Shown: positions 9,476 through 18,611, counted from the stretch's first letter. The stretch: DNA of 64,000 nt from Halegenticoccus soli (GCF_002844195.1 NZ_PEND01000001.1:558001-622000), one strand, 5' to 3'. Program-made: numbers and translations. Notes: generated by a model from the sequence alone, not told the origin.

Positions 9476-9495
9476 CACCTGTGTGTGGCCGATTT

Positions 9496-9504
9496 GATCA
9501 TAAA
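9496..9504 (-). promoter_or_regulatory. TATA-like element for pstS
   Basis: TTTATGATC on the minus strand is centred 25 bases before the pstS ATG, fitting a leaderless transcript. A second A/T element (ACTATATAGTTG, around 9518-9529) lies farther upstream and may belong to an alternative promoter or regulator site. Confidence 0.5.
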
Positions 9505-9595
9505 TACACTGCTATGACAACTATATAGTGTTCTGTACTGGTACGTTGTGTTCGGTCGACAGTGACGTATCAACCGAGAAGACCGCCGCAGTCAT

Positions 9596-9611
9596 CCGAT
9601 TTTCGAATCGG
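9596..9611. repeat. 6-base perfect inverted repeat with TTCG loop
   Basis: CCGATT and AATCGG flank a TTCG tetraloop. As RNA this is a very stable hairpin; as DNA it is a candidate palindromic operator about 120 bases upstream of pstS. Confidence 0.6.
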
Positions 9612-9910
9612 GATTCGCTGCAATAATCCTGAATGTAACTCGTGGTACCGTGCCACATGGGGAATCTATGTGGATGGCGAGACCGGTACCCGTTTCGTAG
9701 ACTCAGTATATATGGATCGCTCTCCTTCGAAATAAACGGGGGGCTCCCGGCGTCCGGTACGGACCTCTTCGGACGCGTGGCGCGGTACTTCCCCGAACGA
9801 ACGCCCGTCCGTCCCCCGTCCGTGGCCGTCGATTTGTCCCGAACGATGCGCGCACCTTCCCGTCTCGCGCGCGGCGACGGGCGGGCGCCTCCGCGCGGAG
9901 ATACCGCTAG

Positions 9911-9936
9911 GTATATAGAAATAGCTAGTTTTATAG
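9911..9936 (+). promoter_or_regulatory. TATA-like elements for the AbrB-PhoU gene
   Basis: Two A/T boxes are present. TATATA at 9912-9917 is about 29 bases before an in-frame ATG at 9941. TTTATAG near 9930-9936 is about 27 bases before the favoured ATG at 9959. Either could direct a leaderless or very short-leader transcript. Confidence 0.45.
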
Positions 9937-9958
9937 TGGGATGAGGGGAGCTTCACAC

Positions 9959-10960
9959 ATGGCCGAAACGCGGAAGGTCCAGGTCACCGGCGGATCGACG
10001 TACACGGTGTCTATTCCGAAGGAGTGGGCGACGGAGAACGGCGTCAGCGCCGGCAGCACGGTCGAGTTCTACCCCGAGGGCGACTCGCTCTTTCTCACGC
10101 CGCAGACGGAGGACGAGCGAACGGAGGGGACGCTCGACATCTCCGATCTGGCGGGCGACGAGCTGACCCGGGCGGTGATGACGATGTACGTGAGCGGATT
10201 CGACATCATCGCGCTCGAGAACTCCCGCATCACGAACGACCAGCGCCGGACGATCCGGCAGGCCACCCAGAGTCTCGTCGGCCTCGAAGTCCTCGAGGAG
10301 ACGCGCGACCGGGTCGTCATCCGCGACCTCCTCGACTCCTCGGAGCTCTCGATCCACAACGCCGTCACCAGGATGCGGCTCATCTCGCTGTCGATGCTCG
10401 AGGACGCGATGGCGGCGCTCGCGGAGCTCGACACCGACATGGCCCGGGACGTGATCCAGCGCGACGACGACGTCGACCGCCTCTGGATGGTCGTCTCGCG
10501 CATCTTCCGGGCCACGCTCCGGACCCCCAAGGCCGCCGAGGAGCTCGGCCTCCCGCGGGAGGTCTGCTTCGACTACCACTCCAGCGCCCGCCAGCTGGAG
10601 CGCATCGCCGACCACGCGACGAAGATCGCGCACCTGACGCTCAACATCGAGGATCCGGTCCCCGAGGACGTCGTCGACGCGCTTTCGGAGCTCCACGCGG
10701 ACGCCAAGGCGGTCATCGACGGCGGCATGGACGCGCTTTTCACCGACGACAGCGTCGAGGCGACGCGGCTCGCGAACGCCGCCCGCGAGTCGGTCCAGGA
10801 GATCGACGAGCACGCCCGCGCGATCGACGAGCTCCTCCGGGAACTCGACCCGGCCCGCGCGCAGATGCTCGGCCTCATCGTCGACTCGGTCTCCCGCAGC
10901 GCCGACTACGGCGGCAACATCGCCGAGACGGCGCTGCAGAAGGCCGCGCCGACCCCCTGA
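9959..10960 (+). CDS. AbrB/SpoVT DNA-binding domain fused to PhoU domains
   Basis: A 333-residue fusion. Residues 1-50 form a swapped-hairpin AbrB/SpoVT DNA-binding domain (ETRKVQVTGGSTYTVSIPKE then EFYPEGDSLFL). The remainder is a two-repeat PhoU helical region (SARQLERIADHATKIAHL; SRSADYGGNIAETAL). This haloarchaeal architecture suggests a transcription factor that senses the Pst/phosphate state; it is divergent from pstS. The ATG at 9959 gives the typical METRKVQ-like start; an in-frame ATG at 9941 would add six residues. No DNA target is proven. Confidence 0.9.
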   Translation: MAETRKVQVTGGSTYTVSIPKEWATENGVSAGSTVEFYPEGDSLFLTPQTEDERTEGTLDISDLAGDELTRAVMTMYVSGFDIIALENSRITNDQRRTIRQATQSLVGLEVLEETRDRVVIRDLLDSSELSIHNAVTRMRLISLSMLEDAMAALAELDTDMARDVIQRDDDVDRLWMVVSRIFRATLRTPKAAEELGLPREVCFDYHSSARQLERIADHATKIAHLTLNIEDPVPEDVVDALSELHADAKAVIDGGMDALFTDDSVEATRLANAARESVQEIDEHARAIDELLRELDPARAQMLGLIVDSVSRSADYGGNIAETALQKAAPTP

Positions 10961-11088
10961 CGCGCCCCCCGGCCGCTCGGTCGTCCCGCCTTCAATCTCC
11001 CCGCTTTTCCCGTCAGCGCCGCCGAGAGTCCCCCGCGGCGGCACGTGGCCGACGAACTTTCGGACGGCGTCGACGTACGGGTGATCCG

Positions 11089-11193
11089 ATGAGTGGTCCG
11101 GGCGACGGTGCCTCTTCGGAGCGATCCGAGGGCGGAAGGCCCGACGCGGTCGAGCGCGCGCGCAACTGGTTGTGCTGGAGAGTGATCGGCTGA
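11089..11193 (+). other. Probable true N-terminus of the next gene, out of frame
   Basis: From an ATG with GGTGA five bases upstream, this frame encodes 28 hydrophilic residues ending ERARNWL, then would read CWRVIG and stop. Moving back one base at 11172 joins it smoothly to VLESDRLTVAGALALAL of the following membrane protein, giving RNWL-VLESD. The simplest reading is a single missing G (TTGGTG read as TTGTG). Confidence 0.6.
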
Positions 11194-12095
11194 CCGTCGC
11201 CGGAGCGCTGGCGCTCGCGCTCCTGCTTTTGATCGGGGCTCTCGTGGCCTCCGGCCTCGCCCCCCTTCGACGTTTTCAGTCGCTGTACTACGTCTTCGGC
11301 GGCCTCATCAGCGGCAACCTCACGCTCGTCACCGTCGTCGTCACGATCAACCAGCTTCTCCTCTCGCGCGAACTGGAGACGCCGGGGGAGCTCCGCTCCG
11401 AGATCGAAAGCGTCACCGACTACCGACGGGAGGTCGAGGATGCGGCCGGCCGGATCGCGCCCGCCCAGCCGCTCGGGTTTCTGGAGGTCCTCGTCGAGAA
11501 CACGCGGGAGGAGGCGCAGAACCTCGGCGGGCTCTCGTTCGACGGGATGAGCGAGGACGCCCACGAGGAGATCGAGGCTCTCGTGACGGACCTCACGGAC
11601 CACTTCGACGCCACGGACTCCCTCCTGAACGAGACGGACCCGAACACGTTCGACGTGCTGTCGGCCGTCCTCACGACGAACTACGCGAAGGACATCAACC
11701 GCATCCGCCGGTTGCGCTCGGCGTACGGCCACCAGTTTTCGGACGCGGTCACGGAGTCGACGGATCGACTCGTCGATCGGCTGCGGGACGTCGACGTCGC
11801 GCGGCAGTACTTCAAGTCGATCTACCTCCAGGAGGAGCTCTCGACGCTCTCGCGGGTGCTCATCTACGCCGGGCTTCCGGCGGAGGCGATCGCGGCGATC
11901 GCGCTCCTGCTTTTCACCGCCTCCGCCGGGACGGTTCTACCGTGGTTCGGGCTTCAGATCTTCGCCACGGTGGCGTTCGTCGTCGCGTTTCTGCCCCTCC
12001 TGGTGCTGTCCGCGTTCATCCTCCGAACCGCCACCGTCACGCAGCGCACCGCGGCGACCATTCCGTTCACGACGCCGGAGCAGGAGCACGCGTAG
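11172..12095 (+). CDS. Membrane protein of unknown function, likely 5' frameshift
   Basis: A 307-residue protein as read from GTG 11172. Membrane helices lie near residues 8-27 and 38-60, and a further pair lies near the C-terminus (about 228-290). Between them is a soluble, acidic, helix-rich region of about 170 residues. I do not recognise the family. The GTG has no good ribosome site, and an out-of-frame N-terminal extension immediately upstream (11089-11171) appears to belong to it, so the gene is either frameshifted or carries a one-base sequencing error. Confidence 0.75.
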   Translation: MLESDRLTVAGALALALLLLIGALVASGLAPLRRFQSLYYVFGGLISGNLTLVTVVVTINQLLLSRELETPGELRSEIESVTDYRREVEDAAGRIAPAQPLGFLEVLVENTREEAQNLGGLSFDGMSEDAHEEIEALVTDLTDHFDATDSLLNETDPNTFDVLSAVLTTNYAKDINRIRRLRSAYGHQFSDAVTESTDRLVDRLRDVDVARQYFKSIYLQEELSTLSRVLIYAGLPAEAIAAIALLLFTASAGTVLPWFGLQIFATVAFVVAFLPLLVLSAFILRTATVTQRTAATIPFTTPEQEHA

Positions 12096-12169
12096 CCCGA
12101 AGCCCGAGACGGCGATCGTCCGCGATCGCTTATCGACGTTCGATCCGGAAAACGGGAGAACTTGTTCGC

Positions 12170-12547
12170 TTACTCGTCGTCGACGAGGACGGCGTTGACC
12201 TGCCCGTCCTGTCCGGGGCGGGACGTGACGCGGGCGGTGCCGGCGCTGGTTTCGATGACCGCGCCCTTGGTGATGATGTTCCGGCGGACGTAGTTGATGT
12301 TGGAGGGGTTCTCGATCACGTTCTCGATCTCGGCCTCCGTGACTTCGCCGCCGTCCGCGACCTGCGCGACGTTGGTCGACAGCGCGCGGACCTTCTTGTC
12401 GGTGCCCCGGGAGTCGATGACGCGGAACCGCGGCTCGCCGACGGTCGTCTCGGTCGGCGAGCGGCCGAGCTGGTAGCGCTTCTTGTTCCGGAACGGCTTC
12501 AGCCGTCCGCCGGTTCGCTTCCGCTTGGAGCGTCCCTGGTCCTTCAT
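12170..12547 (-). CDS. rps8e: 30S ribosomal protein S8e
   Basis: A 125-residue archaeal/eukaryotic-type small-subunit protein. The start MKDQGRSKRKRTGGR is the conserved basic rRNA-binding N-terminus, followed by KKRYQLGR and the C-terminal segment NYVRRNIITKGAVIET typical of S8e. Full length. The ATG at 12547 matches family starts; the frame extends upstream but without S8e similarity. It is divergent from the DUF2240 gene. Confidence 0.96.
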   Translation of the reverse strand: MKDQGRSKRKRTGGRLKPFRNKKRYQLGRSPTETTVGEPRFRVIDSRGTDKKVRALSTNVAQVADGGEVTEAEIENVIENPSNINYVRRNIITKGAVIETSAGTARVTSRPGQDGQVNAVLVDDE

Positions 12548-12787
12548 ACCCGGTAGGACAGCCACGAAGTACTTGAATCGCTCGACTCGAACCGCGAGGC
12601 GCGCCGCCCGCGCCGTTCCGTCGAACCGCCGGTCGTCGTGCGTCCCGCCCGGCCCGCAGATCGTCGCGTGGATCCGCCGGTTTCGCGTCTCCCAGTCGGC
12701 CCGCGAGGGTCCGTCGGCCGGCGCGACTATCACGCTCGCGGGTCGTTCCGGTACGCTTTAGTGTCGGTCGGTCGCGCCGTACCGACG

Positions 12788-13246
12788 ATGAGTCTGGAGC
12801 GGGCCGTCGCAGCGCCGTTTCGACAGCGCGGCAAGAGTCGGATGGGCGAGGGGGAGTTCGTCGTCGCGCTCTCTCTGGACAACGACTGGTTCTCGCCGGA
12901 CCAGGCGAAGCGCCTCGTCGACGTGGCGGTCGGCCGCGACCTGCTCTCCCGGGACGGAAACACGCTCGCGGCCGAGTTCGACCCGGGCGAGGTCGAGGTT
13001 CCGCCGGACTTCGTTCCCGACGAGTCCGTCCTCCGCGAGCAGTCGACCTTCGAGCGGATACTGAACGCGCTGCTCGCCGCCGGCGTGGAAAAGCGGGACG
13101 CCGTCGCCGACATCAACCGACGGCAGCACGAACTCGGGGTGACGCTCGAAGCCGCCGCGGTCGTGTACGCGCGCAGTCGAGGGGTCGACGCGGGCGACGC
13201 GGCCGCGAGAGCCCGCCGCGAACTGCGAGCCGACGGGGAGACCTAA
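12788..13246 (+). CDS. DUF2240 family protein
   Basis: A 152-residue soluble protein resembling the archaeal DUF2240 family of unknown function. It opens with SLERAVAAPFRQRGKSRM and has the segment DNDWFSPDQAKRLVDVAV, which looks like a small winged-helix fold. The C-terminal half is a helical pair (DAVADINRRQHELGVTLEAA). The gene is divergent from rps8e and 24 bases before the next gene, so the two may be co-transcribed. Confidence 0.8.
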   Translation: MSLERAVAAPFRQRGKSRMGEGEFVVALSLDNDWFSPDQAKRLVDVAVGRDLLSRDGNTLAAEFDPGEVEVPPDFVPDESVLREQSTFERILNALLAAGVEKRDAVADINRRQHELGVTLEAAAVVYARSRGVDAGDAAARARRELRADGET

Positions 13247-13270
13247 GCGGCCGCCGCGAGTACCGTCTCC

Positions 13271-13693
13271 ATGGTTCGGGATCGGCTCACGGACGGCAAA
13301 CGCATCGCCCAGCTGCTCGCCTCGGAAATCGACGGCGGCGGCGGGGGGCTCGCCGACCTCTCCGTCGAGGACGCCCGCCCCGACGTCGAACCGACGGTCG
13401 ACGGGGCGCTCGCGTACGCGGTCGTGCGCGCCGCGGAGGGCGACGGAGACGGCGATGGCGGCGAGCGCCTCGCCGAAGTGTACGTCCAGCCCGACCGGGC
13501 TCGGATCGAACTGCTCGCGGGGCAGGCCGAGGGGGCCGAGGCCGCGGCGGATCGGGGCCTGCGCGTTCGCCCCAAGGCGGTCCGACCGCCGCGGACGCTC
13601 GTCTTCGTCGAGGACGGCGCGCAGGTCAAGTGGGCGCTACCGGCGTTCGAGGCGGCCGCGGCGGCGCTCGACGCCGACGGTCCGGTCGGCTGA
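13271..13693 (+). CDS. Hypothetical acidic protein
   Basis: A 140-residue soluble protein I do not recognise. It has an N-terminal amphipathic helix (RDRLTDGKRIAQLLASEI), a Gly-rich turn, a variable acidic loop (EGDGDGDGGE), and a beta-rich C-terminal half with the segment PPRTLVFVEDGAQVKWALP. The pattern fits a small domain companion to DUF2240, with which it probably shares a transcript. No catalytic motif is visible. Confidence 0.7.
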   Translation: MVRDRLTDGKRIAQLLASEIDGGGGGLADLSVEDARPDVEPTVDGALAYAVVRAAEGDGDGDGGERLAEVYVQPDRARIELLAGQAEGAEAAADRGLRVRPKAVRPPRTLVFVEDGAQVKWALPAFEAAAAALDADGPVG

Positions 13694-13728
13694 ACCCCGT
13701 CTCGGACTCGGCGAGCCGAGCGGCTGAG

Positions 13729-14661
13729 CTACGCTTCGGATCGCTCGACGAGGCGGAGATCGATTCCGAGGCTCCCGGCATCGACCCGTCCCACGCCGTC
13801 TTCGACGCCGCCCGAGAGTCCCCGTTCTTCGAGGAACGCCGCCGCGGTCGCCAGATCCGCGACCGCGACGACGAGCGCCTCGACGCCCGACTTCCGGCGC
13901 GGGACGAGTCGGATCGCGGGTCCGCCCCCCGGAAGCCGCCAGACGCCCCGCTCTCGCTCCTCGGCCGGGGCGAGCAGGCGGGTCCAGCGGCGGCGCGTCC
14001 GCTCGAAGTTCTCGACCCCGACGACGATCTCGGCGAGACCCTCGACGCCGAGCGGGCCGCCGCCGCGCTCGCGAAGCGCCCGCCGGCTCTCCTCGCGCTC
14101 GAACGCCTCGGAAAACGCGGGCTCGTACTCGACGAGGAACGCCATCCCGTTCGGGAACGCCCTGTCGAGCAGCGCCACGACGTCTCCCCGCGCCCCGCTG
14201 GGGCGCGATTTCGCGAACGACTCCGGCAGCGCCCGGAGGAGGGCGAAAACGCCCCGCTGCCACAGGTTGTCGTCGAGGAGTCCCCCGAGGTAGACGGCGT
14301 TCCAGAGGTGGTCGAGAGTGCCGTCCCACCCGCGCCGGACGTACGGGACGACGCCGCTGTGGCGGACGTTCCGAGCCGCGAGGCGGCGCTCGCTCGTCCG
14401 GAGGTCGCCGTCGGGAGCGAACGCGATCCCGTAGAGGCGAGCGTTCGCTCCGCCGGTCCGCCCGAACGTCGGCCCGAAGCGGACGAGTTCGACGTCGACG
14501 TTGCCGAACGAGACGCCCGCGCTGGCGAACGCGGGGTGCGACGCGAGCGGCCACGGCGACGGCAGGTCGAACGCCCCGGTGAGAATCGAGTACAGGGGCT
14601 CGTGGCGATCGACCCTGACGAGGACGTGGTCGACGCCGGCGACGACGGGGTCGGAGTCCAT
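13729..14661 (-). CDS. Glyoxalase-like (VOC superfamily) protein
   Basis: A 310-residue protein with two predicted beta-alpha-beta-beta-beta units, as in glyoxalase/dioxygenase folds. The first starts at VAGVDHVLVRVDRHEPLY and the second at LAEIVVGVENFERTRRRW. The family uses paired modules to bind a metal and act on small metabolites; the exact reaction cannot be told here. The ATG at 14661 is chosen because upstream in-frame sequence is arginine-rich and unlike coding DNA of this genome. Divergent from nurA. Confidence 0.75.
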   Translation of the reverse strand: MDSDPVVAGVDHVLVRVDRHEPLYSILTGAFDLPSPWPLASHPAFASAGVSFGNVDVELVRFGPTFGRTGGANARLYGIAFAPDGDLRTSERRLAARNVRHSGVVPYVRRGWDGTLDHLWNAVYLGGLLDDNLWQRGVFALLRALPESFAKSRPSGARGDVVALLDRAFPNGMAFLVEYEPAFSEAFEREESRRALRERGGGPLGVEGLAEIVVGVENFERTRRRWTRLLAPAEERERGVWRLPGGGPAIRLVPRRKSGVEALVVAVADLATAAAFLEERGLSGGVEDGVGRVDAGSLGIDLRLVERSEA

Positions 14662-14822
14662 GCGATCTCTCGCGGGCGAATCCGGGGATGCCTTTCGTTT
14701 TCGCCCGGTCGCGGTCGGCTTCGCGCTCCGGCCGTCCCGCGTCCGATCGCGGGCGCGGAGCGCCCCGCCTCGACGATCGCGGACCCCCACTCTTTTAGCC
14801 GGCTCCGTCCGGTGTGCCCGGT

Positions 14823-16067
14823 ATGACTCTCGACCCGGTCCACGTCGACGGCATCGCGCTGCTCGCGAGCGCGATCGCGGACAACGTCGACAGCGGCGAC
14901 CACGCCGACCTCGCGCGGACGACCTGGGACGAGTGGCTCGACCCGCTCCGGAAGGACGGCAGGAAGGTGATCGAACCGCTCGGCGAAAAGCGCCTCCGGG
15001 CCGTCGGCGTCGAGGACGCCGCGCTCACCGACGCGCCGTTCCCGACCGTCCACGGGCTCGATTCGGGGACGATCAACCCCACGACGTTCAAGAACGGCCT
15101 CGTGCTCGACGTGGCCCAGGCGGCGATGGCGAGCGTCCCGTCTGACCTGGACCTCCACCGGTCGCGGAGCCTCGTGGCGACCGTCCACGCGAACGACGTG
15201 ACGATCCGGTTCCCGGCCGACTGGACCACGTACGACGAGGGGTACAGCCGCCGCCGCATCCTGCACGCCCCCCGCGTCAACCGGTACGCCGGCGAGGTCG
15301 TCCACGAGCTGGCGCTGTATCTCGCCGAGAGCGAGCACGCGCTGGTCCACGCGAACACCGTCAGGGACCTCCTGTTTCTCGACGGCCCGCTGTACCCGAA
15401 CCGCCTGCTCAACTGGCAGGACCGCGACGCCGAACTCAGGAACCTGGCCTCGGAGGCCAAACCGCGCAGCATCGTCGAGCGGTACGTGCGCCTCGTCGAG
15501 CAGTTCGTCTCCAACGACGTCCCGCTCGTCGGATTCATCAAGACTCCCGCGGCGAGACACATCACGCAGACGCTGCGGGAGAAGGGGGTCGACGCGCCGT
15601 GGGTGAACGACGCCGTCCTCTTCCGCCGCCTGCTCGAGCGCCGCGAGGACGGCGAGCGGCTGACGGACGATCTCACCTTCACCTCGTGGTTCGTCTCCCG
15701 CGGCGGGTCCGACCGCACCCTCGCCGCCGGCGGGGACGCGTTGGGCATCGAACGGAGGCTCGACCCCGAGCGCTACGAGGTGACGTTCTTCGCCCTCTAC
15801 GACCCCCGGAGCGACCTCCTGTACCGCGTCGAGGCGCCGTACGCGTTCACGCGGGACCCCGAGACGCGGCGCGCGCTGACCACGCAGGTGTTGCACGACG
15901 TCGCCTCCGCGCGCGGCCCGCCGCCGGCCGTCGCCAAGGCGGACGAACTGGCACGCATCAGCGCCCACGAGAAGGCGGCCCTCCGGCGGAAACTGGAGGA
16001 CAGGTTCGACTCCGAGTACGTCCGGACGTACGACGACGAGCGCTGGGGCGACGGCGCGGAGTACTGA
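14823..16067 (+). CDS. nurA: DNA double-strand-break nuclease NurA
   Basis: A 414-residue NurA-family 5'-3' nuclease. The motif GLDSGT (Asp at about residue 80) and the later FLDGPLYPNR supply the RNase H-like catalytic acids, and the C-terminal segment IKTPAARHITQTLR is typical. NurA is activated by the HerA translocase to resect DNA ends for homologous repair, and herA lies 636 bases downstream. The ATG at 14823 follows a promoter-like CTCTTTTAG around 14793. Length is normal for haloarchaeal NurA. Confidence 0.93.
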   Translation: MTLDPVHVDGIALLASAIADNVDSGDHADLARTTWDEWLDPLRKDGRKVIEPLGEKRLRAVGVEDAALTDAPFPTVHGLDSGTINPTTFKNGLVLDVAQAAMASVPSDLDLHRSRSLVATVHANDVTIRFPADWTTYDEGYSRRRILHAPRVNRYAGEVVHELALYLAESEHALVHANTVRDLLFLDGPLYPNRLLNWQDRDAELRNLASEAKPRSIVERYVRLVEQFVSNDVPLVGFIKTPAARHITQTLREKGVDAPWVNDAVLFRRLLERREDGERLTDDLTFTSWFVSRGGSDRTLAAGGDALGIERRLDPERYEVTFFALYDPRSDLLYRVEAPYAFTRDPETRRALTTQVLHDVASARGPPPAVAKADELARISAHEKAALRRKLEDRFDSEYVRTYDDERWGDGAEY

Positions 16068-16170
16068 GCGCTCCCACGGACGCCGTCGCGGCGAGCGGAC
16101 GGGCGAAAAGCGAGGCGGTTCGGCTGCGAGCGGTTGGGGGATTCGTCGGGGGCGGCCGCTACTCTCCGCG

Positions 16171-16515
16171 CTACGCCTGTTCTCCCGGGTGGTCTTTCAC
16201 GACCTCGATATCGACCTCCGCTTCCGAGACGCCGACGCGGGCGAACTGCGTCCTGATGTGCTCCTTCGCCGCCTCGATCGCCTGGGCTCGGGTGTCGAAC
16301 CCGCGGGGCATCGGCGACTCGAAGGCGATGCGAATCTCCTTTCCGTTGACTTCCGTCGGAGAGCCCCCCGATTCGACCTGGTAGAACTCGTCGCACACCC
16401 AGACGTACGGGGCGTCCTCGTCTGGCGCGCCTCGGAACGACGGGGCCGTCTCACCGCGTTCGTAGATCGTGCCGGTGAGTTCCGTCCCGGCGCCGCGGCC
16501 GCGGACTAGCAACAT
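16171..16515 (-). CDS. Small uncharacterised protein between nurA and herA
   Basis: A 114-residue protein on the opposite strand to its neighbours. The N-terminal half is beta-rich (LVRGRGAGTELTGTIYERGE) and contains the aromatic segment YVWVCDEFYQVESGG. The C-terminal half is helical with QAIEAAKEHIRTQFARVGV. The frame extends far upstream, but the ATG at 16515 is where haloarchaeal-like composition begins. No function is assigned; the location inside the nurA-herA interval is the only clue. Confidence 0.8.
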   Translation of the reverse strand: MLLVRGRGAGTELTGTIYERGETAPSFRGAPDEDAPYVWVCDEFYQVESGGSPTEVNGKEIRIAFESPMPRGFDTRAQAIEAAKEHIRTQFARVGVSEAEVDIEVVKDHPGEQA

Positions 16516-16702
16516 AACCTTGCCTACGGTACCGAACGTAAAAAGGAATGTGAGACGGCCGAGCGACGGCCGTGCGACATCCGTTCGAGGCTCGATCGAC
16601 GCCGGAACGACACTCGATCGACGTCCGGCCGCCGCTGCCGATTCCGGAGCCCGCTCCCTCCGAGGGGAAAGGCGTTTGTCGGGGGGCTCCGTCGTCCGCG
16701 GT

Positions 16703-18535
16703 ATGACCCTCGAAGACTTCACGGACTTCTCCGGCGACGGCGACGCGGAAGCGGACGCCGACGCGGAGGACGAAGGCCAGGAGAGGGGCGAGAGCGGCGT
16801 CGAGCCGTCCGGCGACGGCGCGTCGGACAGCTTCCAGCGGCTGGCGGTTGAGCCCGCCGGTCGGGACCGCGGCATCGGCACCATCTCGGTGTCCCAGGGG
16901 CTCCGCGTCGCGGAGGACGGCCGGGACACCGAGCTCCGGGCGTTCGTCACCGCCGGCAACCGCGAGTCCGTCCGCCTCGGCACGTACCTGCTCGTCCCGT
17001 ACCCGGACGACGAGGCGCTCTTCTGCCGGATCACGGCGCTCGAATACGCCCAGGAGTTCCAGGCGGACGACGCGACCGAGATCCACGCCCGCCGGATGAT
17101 GCGCCGCGACGACTTCGAGGAGCGCGACTACAAGTTCATGGCGTCGCTCGATCCCGTCGCCGTCCTCTACCGCGAGGGCGGGGAGCTGAAACGGCGGATG
17201 ACCGACCGCGTCCCCAAGCCGGGGGCGACCGTGACGGAGGCGACGGAGGCGGAGCAGATCAAGACCGGGTTGAAGATCCCCGAGGACGGGGTCTTCCTCG
17301 GCCACCTCTCCGTCGGCGGCGAGACGGTCCGGACGGCGGCCGAACCGCCGACCATCGACTACCGGCTCAAGGACGATTACGCCGACGGCGACCCGCTCGT
17401 GTTCCGGCACGCGCTCGTCGCCGGCGGCACGGGGTCGGGCAAGACGCACGCGTCGAAGAACATCCTGCGGCAGTACCTCTCCCCGGATCGGACCTACGAG
17501 ATGGACGACGGGCGGGCGGCGCGGGCGGCGGTCGTGCAGTTCGACCCGCAGGACGAGTACGCGCAGATGCACGACGACAACCCCGCCGTGACCGCCGAGG
17601 ACGCCCGCCGGCTCGAACGCGAGGGCGTCGCCCACGGCGGCCACGACGACACCGTCGCGCTGATCCCCGAAGTCGCGGACGCGACCTACCCCGGAACGGG
17701 CCACCGCGCGGAGCAGGTGCCCTTCACCATCCCGTTTTCGATGGTGCGGCGGCGGCCGTGGCTCGTCGCGGGCGCGAGCCTGAACGACAACCAGTACAAC
17801 GCCCTGACGCTGCTTCTCGACCGGTTCTTCGAGAGCTACGGGCGCGAGGGGACGTACCGGCAGTTCGTGACCTTCCTCGACGATCCGGCGCTGCGGGAGG
17901 AGCTGGACGAGTCCGGCCGCGTCCACGAGGCGACCTACGACGCGGTGATGCGGAAGACGCGGACCCGCGCGGCGAACCTGGTGTTCGATCAGGACGCGCG
18001 CCCCGTCACGGACCTCGTCCACGAACTCGTCCGCCCCGGCGGGCTCTCGGTGGTGCCGACGTACCACATCAGCGACAGCCGGGCGACCGAGATCGTCGTC
18101 CTCGCCGTCGCCAGCCTGCTCATCGACGAGAAGCTCTCGAACGACCCCGCCCACGACCGCATCAAGGAGACGCCCCTCGTCGTCGGGATGGACGAGGCGC
18201 ACAACTTCCTCGCCGACGCCGAGAGCGTCCAGGCCCGGAACGTGATCCGCAAGTTCACCGAGGCGGCGAAGCAGGGCCGAAAGGAGCGGCTGGGGCTCTT
18301 TCTCATCACGCAGGACCCCCAGGACATCGCCGAACCCGTGTTCAAGCAGATCAACACGAAGATCGTCCTGAACCTCGGCGACGAGGACGCGATAAAGAGC
18401 GTCAACATCCCGCCGAACCTGGAGGACAAGGTGCCGTACATGGAGAAGGGCCAGATGGTCGTCTACTCGCCGGACAACTCCGAGCCGGTCGAACTCGTCG
18501 GCCTCTCGAAGTGTCTGACTCGGCACGGCGAGTGA
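16703..18535 (+). CDS. herA: HerA-type DNA translocase/helicase
   Basis: A 610-residue ATPase of the HerA/FtsK class (DUF87). An acidic N-terminal extension of about 40 residues is followed by the beta-barrel HAS-like domain and a RecA-type motor with Walker A GGTGSGKT at residues 241-248. Walker B is VVGMDEAHNF, and the sensor segment is LGLFLITQDPQDIAEPV. HerA hexamers drive NurA during end resection. The ATG at 16703 excludes upstream frame lacking family features. Confidence 0.93.
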   Translation: MTLEDFTDFSGDGDAEADADAEDEGQERGESGVEPSGDGASDSFQRLAVEPAGRDRGIGTISVSQGLRVAEDGRDTELRAFVTAGNRESVRLGTYLLVPYPDDEALFCRITALEYAQEFQADDATEIHARRMMRRDDFEERDYKFMASLDPVAVLYREGGELKRRMTDRVPKPGATVTEATEAEQIKTGLKIPEDGVFLGHLSVGGETVRTAAEPPTIDYRLKDDYADGDPLVFRHALVAGGTGSGKTHASKNILRQYLSPDRTYEMDDGRAARAAVVQFDPQDEYAQMHDDNPAVTAEDARRLEREGVAHGGHDDTVALIPEVADATYPGTGHRAEQVPFTIPFSMVRRRPWLVAGASLNDNQYNALTLLLDRFFESYGREGTYRQFVTFLDDPALREELDESGRVHEATYDAVMRKTRTRAANLVFDQDARPVTDLVHELVRPGGLSVVPTYHISDSRATEIVVLAVASLLIDEKLSNDPAHDRIKETPLVVGMDEAHNFLADAESVQARNVIRKFTEAAKQGRKERLGLFLITQDPQDIAEPVFKQINTKIVLNLGDEDAIKSVNIPPNLEDKVPYMEKGQMVVYSPDNSEPVELVGLSKCLTRHGE

Positions 18536-18600
18536 CTCCGTACCGCTTCCCGTAGTTTCGTGCGCCGTCGACGTATCTCACCGTGTGAACGATGAGCATG

Positions 18601-18611
18601 CTATTTAATAC
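18601..18611 (+). promoter_or_regulatory. TATA-like element for the UspA gene
   Basis: CTATTTAATAC is centred about 27 bases upstream of the ATG at 18633, so the transcript is expected to be leaderless. Confidence 0.55.

Larger units (their letters stand above)
9476..9958. other. Divergent control region between pstS and the AbrB-PhoU gene
   Basis: No gene is supported in these 483 bases. The region is A/T-rich for this genome and holds two outward promoters (below), a hairpin CCGATT-TTCG-AATCGG at 9596-9611, and an inverted repeat CCACAT/ATGTGG at 9653-9673. It is a natural place for phosphate-responsive operators. I cannot tell which element is one. Confidence 0.6.

Noticed and set aside
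758-9708. Shared octamer ACTCAGTA as a 'Pho box'
   Set aside because: Only two occurrences, at different distances from the starts; an 8-base match is too weak on its own.
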